A stretch of DNA of 64,000 bases from Sipunculus nudus (taxonomy: Eukaryota > Annelida > Sipuncula > Golfingiida > Sipunculidae). The notes under the pieces are model-generated. The model was not told the DNA's origin. It made no database searches and saw only the letters and a list, made by a program, of their open reading frames with translations. Position 1 is the stretch's first letter, and each line of letters begins with the position of its first letter. The DNA is taken from assembly GCA_026874595.1 (NCBI GenBank), contig CM049318.1, forward strand, positions 16,042,241-16,106,240, in the 5' to 3' direction. The position numbers were made by a program, and so were the translations under genes. Shown here in pieces: positions 58,182 to 64,000 of the stretch.

Positions 58182-61100
58182 TTGTGTTTAGGGTGATGGA
58201 AAATGGTTGTATTTATGCAGATTGAACTTTGTTTTGTTGATGTTCTTGTTTTTTGTGTGTGGGCTGAATGAATGTTGTTGTGGTTTATCTAATGAAATAT
58301 TGTGGTTTTGCTGAACAAATTTTGTTGCTGAGGCTGATTGGTTTTCGTTCTGTTTAAGCTGATTGAATTTTATTGATTTTAGACAGATGAAATTTTGTTG
58401 TTTATTTTGATGGAATTTTGTTGTGTTTAGGGTGATGAAAAATGGTTGTGTTTATGCTGATTGAACTTTGTTGTTGATGGTGATTGACATTTGTTGTTTG
58501 AAATTTGTTGATTTTAGACATGAAATTTTTTTTTATTTTTTTTTTATTGAATTTTATTGTGTTTAGACAAATTGAATTTTTTTTGTGTTTGGGCTGAGGG
58601 AATTTGTATGTTATTCTGATGGAAGTTGTGTTTATGCTTTTGTAATTTTGTTGTGATTTATATAATGAAATATTGTTGTGTTTATGCTGACTGAACTTTG
58701 TTGTTGATGCTGTTCGAATTTCATTGTTTTTAGATGGATTAAATTTTGTTGTGTTTATTTTGTTGTGATTAGGTTGATGGAATATTGTTGTATTTATGCA
58801 GATTGCGCTTTGTTTTCTTATGTTTATGCTTGTTATGTGTGGGCTGAATGAATGTTGTTGTGTTTTATCTAATGAAATGTTATTGTGTTGAATGAGTTTT
58901 GTTGCTGATGCTGATTGATTTTCGTTCTGTTTAAGCCGATTGAATTTTGGAAAGATGAAATTTAGTTGTGTTTGGGCTTAGAAAAATATTGTTGTGTTTG
59001 TGCAATTGGAATTTTGTTGTCTTGATGCTATTTGAATTTTTATCAGGATTTGGCTGAATGGATTTTGTTGTGTTTATTCTGATGGAAGTTTGTGTTTATG
59101 GTTTTGGAATTTTGTTTTTTATGGAATTTTGTTGTGTTTAGACTAATAGAATATTGTAGTATTTATGCAGATTGAACTTTGTTTGGTTGATGTTTGTGTT
59201 TGTCATGTGTGGGCTGAATGAATCTTTGTGTTTTATCTAATGAAATGTTGTGTTTATGCTGAGTGAATTTTGTTGTTGATGCTGATTGATTTCCGTTCTG
59301 TTTATGCTGAATGAATTTTATGGATTTTGGAAAGATGAAATTTTGTTCTCAATCAAATTTTATTTGGTTTAGACTGATGGAATTTTGTTTTGTTTCAGCT
59401 GAAAAAATATTGTTGTATTTTTGCAGATTGAACTTTGTTATGTTGATGCTATTTGGTTATTTTGGGTTTTTTGTTTATTCTGATGGATGTTTGTGTTTAT
59501 GCTTTTGGAATTTTGTTGTGATATATATAATGAAATGTTGTGTTTATGCTGATCGAAATTTGTTGTTGGTTCTGACTGACTTTTGTTGTTAATGCTGTTT
59601 GGCTTTTATTGTTTTTAGATGGATGAAATTTTGTTGTGTTTATTTTGATCTAATTTTGTTGTGTTTAAACTGATGGAATATTGTTGTATTTATGCAGATT
59701 GAACTTTGTTTTGTTGATGTTTGTGTTTGTTGTGTGTGGGCTGAATGAATGTTGTTGAATTTATCCAATGAAATATCATTGTGTTTATGCTGAATGAATT
59801 TTGTTGTTGATGCTGATTGAATTTTCTTCTATTTAAGCTGATTGAATTTTATTGATATTCAGAAGATGAAATATTGTTGTGTTTTTTTCAGATGGAAGTT
59901 TGTGTTTATGGTTTTGGAATTTTGTTGTGTTTTATATAATGAAATGTTGTTGTGTTTATGCTAATACTTTGTTCTTAATGCTGATCGACTTTTGTATGTT
60001 GTAAATGCTGTTAGAATTTCATTGTTTTTAGACAGATGAAATTTTGTTCTGTTTGTTTTGTTTAGGCTGATGGAATATTGTTTTATTTATGCAGATTGAA
60101 CTTTGTTTTGTTGATGTCCTTGTTTGTTGTGTTTGGGGCCGAATGAATGTTGGTTTTTTTTTTTTAATGAAATATATTTGTGTTTAAGCTGATTGAATTT
60201 TATTGGTTTAGGACTTATGAAATTTTTTTTGTGTTTGGGTTGAGGGAATATTGTTATGTTTCTGCTGATGGAATTTTGTTGTGTTGATGCTATTTGAATT
60301 TTATTGGGTTTTGGCTGAATGGATTTGTTGTTTGACTCTGATGGAAGTTTGTTTATGCTTTTGGAATTTTATTGTGTTTTATATAGTGAAATGTTGTTGT
60401 GCTTATGCTGAGTGAACTTTGTTGCTGATACTCATCGACTTTTGTTGTTTATGCTGTTCCAATTTTATTGTTTTTAGACTGATGAAATTTTGTTGTATTT
60501 ATTTTGATGGCATTTTGTTGTGTTTATTTTGATGGCATTCTTGTATAATGCAGGTTGAACTTTGTTTGATGCTTGTGTTTGTTGCGTGTGGGCTGAATGA
60601 ATGTTGTTGTGTTTTATCTAATGAAATATTATTGTGTTTATGCTGAATGAATTTTGTTGTTGATGCTGATTGAATTTTCTTCTGTTTAAGCTGATTGAAT
60701 TTTATTGATTTGCAAAAGATGAAATGTTGTTGTGTTTATTCAGATGGAAGTTTGTGTCTATGCTTTTGGAATTTTGTTGATTTAAGACAGATAAAATGTT
60801 ATGTTTTGTTGTTTTGTAGTTTGCATGTTATATGTGAAAATAATTTAGTTCAGATTGAAAAGAAGTTTTCTTTCTTTTATAGAAGTGATAGGATGTCAGT
60901 TGTTGTAGGTGAATAGAGTGAGTTAAGTTTGTTGTGTTTTACTGAATTAATTGTGTTGTATGTTTTTAGATGGACTATCTTGTATTTACACTGAATGAAT
61001 TTTGTAAAGTTTAATCTGATGGTATTTGTTTTGTTTATGCTGGTTGAATTTTGTTAAATTTTAGCTTATGAAATTTGTGTTTATGTTGATTGAATTTTGT

Positions 61101-61480
61101 TGTTTTGATGCTGAATGTTATTGTTTTAGACTGATTGAATTTTATAGTATTTTTTTAGAGGAATTTTGTTGTGTTTGGCTGATGGAATTTTGTTTTATTT
61201 ATGCAGATTGAACTTTGTTGTGTTGATGCTGATTGAATTTTGATTTGGTTTTGGATGGAATTTTGTGTTTAGGCTAATGGAAGTTTTTGTTTATCCCGAT
61301 GGAATTTACTTGTGTTTTATCTAACAAAATGTTGTTGTTAATGCTGATTGAGTTTTGTTGTGTTTATGCTAATTGGATTTTGTTGTGTTTAAGCAGATGA
61401 AATATTGTTGTATTTATGCTCATTGAACTTTGTGTTGATGTTTTTGTGTTTTTTGTGTTTTTGTGTTTTAGGCTGATTGA
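58182..61480 (+). repeat. G/T-skewed minisatellite, right block
   Basis: Same 24-bp motif as the left block but less regularly ordered, with blocks containing GGGCTGAATGAATGTTGTTG every few hundred bases (about 56,985, 58,261, 58,840, 59,205, 59,738 and 60,590). Strand composition stays strongly G/T to about 61,480. No genes. Confidence 0.85.
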
Positions 61481-61538
61481 ATTCATCAGCCCAAACACAA
61501 CAAACTAACATCAGCATAAAGATAACAAAATTCAAACT
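61481..61538 (-). repeat. Inverted fragment of the minisatellite
   Basis: ATCAGCCCAAACACAACAAA and CATCAGCATAAAGATAAC read as the reverse complement of minisatellite units. The junction GGCTGATTGAATTCATCAGC is itself an inverted repeat, so the strand skew flips abruptly at about 61,482. Confidence 0.75.
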
Positions 61539-61920
61539 ATATACATTGGATCATGTCCCTGGAGATTCCATAAAGGTTAGTAACATTCTCAACTGTGGGA
61601 CTTACATTGTACATAGCTGTAGCTTTCGACCATATAACAGGTCATCCTTAGCAGACTGACATGCTTGACAATGCTCAGGTGTTGTCACATGACCACAGAG
61701 ATCATGTGACAACAAGTGGCTGTAAATCTGTGGAAGTTTCAGGCTCCGATTACGGTCTAGGGCAGGTCTGTGGTGTTGGATGTTGAGAGCCTCCTTTACC
61801 TTTTTCCTGACATCAACTGAACCTGAATCCAGGATCTAAATAGGGTCCCACTGCATAGTATCTGGCATCCCTCTGGTGTTCATAAATGGTGGACATGGTT
61901 TTTTTTTGTTATCCCTGGAT

Positions 61921-62100
61921 TCATTTTTCCAGCACACGAGTAGGTCTCCCCAATGTAACAAGCTTTCCACAGTCACCACACTGGATGTTATAGAGAGCAC
62001 CTACTGTCTGTGGACCCATCAGGAATACATCATTGCATGGACCTCTTAGTGGGGAAGACAAAGCACCACAAAGAACAGTTGAGAGTTTGTGAAGAAAATC
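61921..62100 (-). pseudogene. Truncated GIY-YIG endonuclease domain of a Penelope-like element
   Basis: On the minus strand the frame from 62124 to 61921 contains GALYNIQCGDCGK, the first half of a Penelope-type GIY-YIG domain (small-hydrophobic-Tyr-x-Ile-x-Cys-x-x-Cys). In a neighbouring frame immediately after it reads CYIGET, the second half of the signature, so one frameshift separates the halves. GIY-YIG nucleases nick DNA to prime reverse transcription in these elements. The domain is cut off upstream at about 62100, where the + strand copy begins, so no RT remains on this strand. Non-functional as it stands. Confidence 0.75.
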
Positions 62101-62614
62101 AGCAACTGGAAATCCCACCAGCACAAGAGATGGTTTTGTTTGACATGAGTGCCCAGTTCACAAGAATCCCAGTCACACAGTAACAGTTACATTGGCAACA
62201 CAGGGAGAGTGATGATGCCTTGAAGACCCATACAATGCTTGACATGGATGAAGTCACACAGCTGTTAGAGATATTATGTGTGTCAACCACATATTTTGTA
62301 AACAAGGGGACATTCATCATACAGATCAAGGAAGCAGCCATGAGGTCACCAGTATCACCCATCATTGCCAACATCTACATGGAAGCCTTGGAACAAGAAG
62401 CCATCGTCTCCACAACATCACCCCCAAAGATCTGGCTACGGTATGTCGATGATTCATTCATAGTGCTCCACCGGTATTTACTGACCATCAGAACAACAGG
62501 GACCCCAATATCCAGTTTACGAGGGAGTTGGAGGAGGAAAGTAAATTATTGTTTTTAGACACCATAATTCACCTACAGGAGGATGGGACTATAAAAAGAA
62601 GTGTCTACAGTTAA
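62090..62614 (+). pseudogene. Penelope-like reverse transcriptase, frameshifted fragment
   Basis: In one frame I see EMVLFDMSAQFTRIPVT (RT motif with the first catalytic Asp), an in-frame TAA at 62181-62183, then LDMDEVTQLLEILCVSTTYF, FIIQIKEAAMRSPVSPIIAN (the MGSPLSP-type motif, here Met-Arg), IYMEALEQEAI and WLRYVDDSFIVL with the YVDD catalytic box at about 62445. Just after it the frame shifts, and the next frame continues NIQFTRELEEESKLLFLDTI and GTIKRSVYS to a stop at 62612-62614. The order is that of Penelope-like RTs. The 5' part of the RT, and anything upstream, is missing. At least one stop and one frameshift make it a pseudogene. Confidence 0.85.
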
Positions 62615-62843
62615 GCCACATATACCGACCAGTAATAGACCTTAGTCTCATCAACCCTTTGAGCTAAAACATTCTGTGGTCCCCACCCAGATTTTTCAGT
62701 GTCCAAAGGAGAAGACCACTGAGGGAAAGGAGGCACCTCCAGCATAAAGAGCCACTGGTTACTCGCCAACTGGATAATGAAGTCACCATCAGGAAAGAGG
62801 ATAAAAGCTACGAAAGAAAGAACTACCACCAGGAAAAACAGAC

Positions 62844-63062
62844 ATGATGATAGGCTTACCATTGGTAAAGAACACCTCAGAGGAACTCCAGGGAATCTTC
62901 CGGAAATACGACATCCAAGTGTTCCATAAACCGGCCAGCACATTGAGATCAATCCTGGTAAGACCCAAGGACAAGATGAAACTCAACAGGAATACAGGTG
63001 CCGTCTATGATATCCAGCATGGTGAATGTGGATAGCACTGCATTGGGGAGACCACATTTCTT
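62844..63062 (+). pseudogene. Penelope-like linker and GIY-YIG endonuclease start
   Basis: The frame from 62844 reads LPLVKNTSEELQGIFRKYDI, HKPASTLRSILVRPKDK and then GAVYDIQHGECG, a form typical of the region linking RT to the GIY-YIG nuclease in Penelope-like elements. A TAG at 63033-63035 interrupts it, and HCIGET follows in the same frame, completing the nuclease signature. It lies about 230 bp after the RT fragment on the same strand, as expected. The rest of the nuclease domain is not recognisable. The segment between 62615 and 62843 is out of frame or decayed. Confidence 0.75.
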
Positions 63063-63149
63063 GCTTGGAAAATAAAACCCAGAAAATCAAACACAAACCA
63101 TTTTAGCTGTTAATGAACACCAGAGGAATACCAGACACCAGAAGCAGTT

Positions 63150-63708
63150 GAGATCCTAGTCCAGAACTGGACTGTCTGGGGCCTATTTATAATCTGATGT
63201 CTATGTTGCCCTGTCACAGTCAAGCACCAGAATGCCACAAAATACTGGGAGTCTGGTGGAGAATCCCACTGAAAAGCTGTAGCTCCTATTACAGGCCAAA
63301 AAGTGATGAAATACTGACCCAGTCTTATCATCTGAGTTGTTATTTACCTCTCAGCATCCACATCTCGCAATACTGATATATATCCATATATTTTCATAAT
63401 TATCCCCAAGAGCTGATATATCCTATAAGCCCATGTCTTAACTGGTAGTCAGATGCCTTTGGAAAATATATTAGGAAATTGGTGAAACATATGGATTTAT
63501 CAGTACGGAGAGGCAAATAACAACTTATATGATAAGACTGAGTCAGAATTTTGTCACGTGTTGGCCTGTCACAGTAGCTACAGCCTTCCAGTGGGAATCC
63601 CCACTGAACTCCCAGGAAGTTGCATTTTGGTGCTGGACTGTGATGGTGCAAGATAAACATCAGATTATAACTAGGCCCCAAACAGTCCAGTTCTTGACTA
63701 TTGAGATC
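63150..63708. repeat. Long foldback inside the retroelement tail (~200-bp arms)
   Basis: The + strand at 63150-63355 (AGATCCTAGTCCAGAACTGG, GGGGCCTATTTATAATCTGA, GACCCAGTCTTATCATCTGA) is mirrored as a diverged reverse complement at 63500-63708 (CATATGATAAGACTGAGTC form near 63525, CATCAGATTATAACTAGGCC at 63658). The spacer is about 145 bp. The arms are clearly diverged. No coding sequence. Confidence 0.75.
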
Positions 63709-64000
63709 CTATATTCAGATTCATTTGAAGTAGGGAGAGGGGTAAAGGAGGCTCTCAACATCCAACACCGCAGACCTGCCCTAGACCGGGACCTGGGCTT
63801 GTAGCTTCCACAGATTTACAACCACTTGTCACATGATCTCTGTGGTCATGTGACAACACCATAGCATTGTCAAGCATGTCAGTCTGCTTAGGATGACCAT
63901 GTGATATGTTTGAAAGCTGCAGCTATGTACAATGTAAGCCCCTCAGTTGAGAATGTTACTAATCTTTATGGAATCTCCAGGGACATGATCCAATGTATAT

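Larger units (their letters stand above)
61539..64000. mobile_element. Penelope-like retroelement, inverted pair, decayed
   Basis: A + strand copy carries reverse transcriptase (about 62090-62614), a linker, GIY-YIG endonuclease (about 62990-63060) and a 3' tail reaching the window edge. A truncated - strand copy (about 61539-62100) carries the endonuclease end and the same tail. The tails at 61539-61850 and 63690-64000 are reverse complements: ATATACATTGGATCATGTCC at 61539 pairs with the last 20 bases of the window. Penelope-like elements are the retroelements that combine this RT type with a GIY-YIG nuclease and often occur as partial inverted or tandem copies (family knowledge). The right boundary is not seen. 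Confidence 0.85.

Noticed and set aside
62099-62374. 91-codon minus-strand ORF in the retroelement
   Set aside because: It lies opposite the recognisable plus-strand reverse transcriptase motifs and has no motif of its own.
62611-63681. Minus-strand ORFs of 65-113 codons on the right edge
   Set aside because: They are antisense to the retroelement linker or run through the foldback. None carries a known domain.

Overview
This is a piece of a eukaryotic, almost certainly animal, nuclear genome. It is AT-rich, has very little coding sequence, contains spliced exons with GT-AG borders and is packed with repeats. The dominant repeat type has a short 5' hairpin (AGCTCAGCTGAC...CTGAGCT), then a GTCCGTC-type stretch, then GTTAACAGGGCAC, then tandem core units, then a palindromic end close to GACCCATGGGTCACTTGTT. 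This architecture recalls the pearl / Helentron-associated (HINE-like) elements described from bivalve molluscs, so a mollusc, probably a bivalve, is my best guess. No bacterial or viral gene content is seen.

Left part (1-25,140). Three candidate exons on the + strand (128-178, 8528-8659, 23970-25039) have good splice borders, all interrupt codons in phase 1 and join in one open frame. I read them as the 3' end of one host gene of unknown function. Its product has a short basic, Trp-containing segment, a coiled coil, a nuclear-localisation-like patch and a Ser/Thr/Pro-rich region with an in-frame 43-residue duplication. The introns (about 8.3 and 15.3 kb) hold dispersed elements: several hairpin/GTCC elements with tandem cores (best one 13.55-17.31 kb, about eleven 336-bp units), a 431-bp CpG-rich MITE (1628-2058), a 1.39-kb pogo/mariner-like non-autonomous transposon with perfect terminal inverted repeats (9924-11311) nested in another element, and an undefined insertion near 20.1-21.37 kb with a primer-binding-site-like motif.

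Middle (25.1-35.3 kb). Mostly unique AT-rich DNA, with one more hairpin-type element (26.59-27.78 kb), a 74-bp triplicate, a pair of roughly 210-bp direct repeats, and a 131-bp satellite organised as 262-bp dimers (32.5-34.9 kb).

Right part (35.3-64 kb). An 18.6-kb array of roughly 200 copies of a 92-bp unit was enlarged by tandem duplications of 2935, 3486 and 2374 bp. It grades at its right edge into a dispersed element whose core unit seems to be the source of the satellite. Next is a 5.6-kb G/T-skewed minisatellite (24-bp units in 144-bp blocks), cleanly interrupted by a 1.03-kb hairpin/GTCC element. The window ends with a decayed Penelope-like retroelement (reverse transcriptase with YVDD, then a GIY-YIG endonuclease) arranged as an inverted pair, with a second long foldback inside its tail.

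The common thread is dispersed elements that carry short tandem cores, and cores that have in places expanded into satellite arrays. Boundaries of repeats are read by eye and are approximate unless said to be exact.
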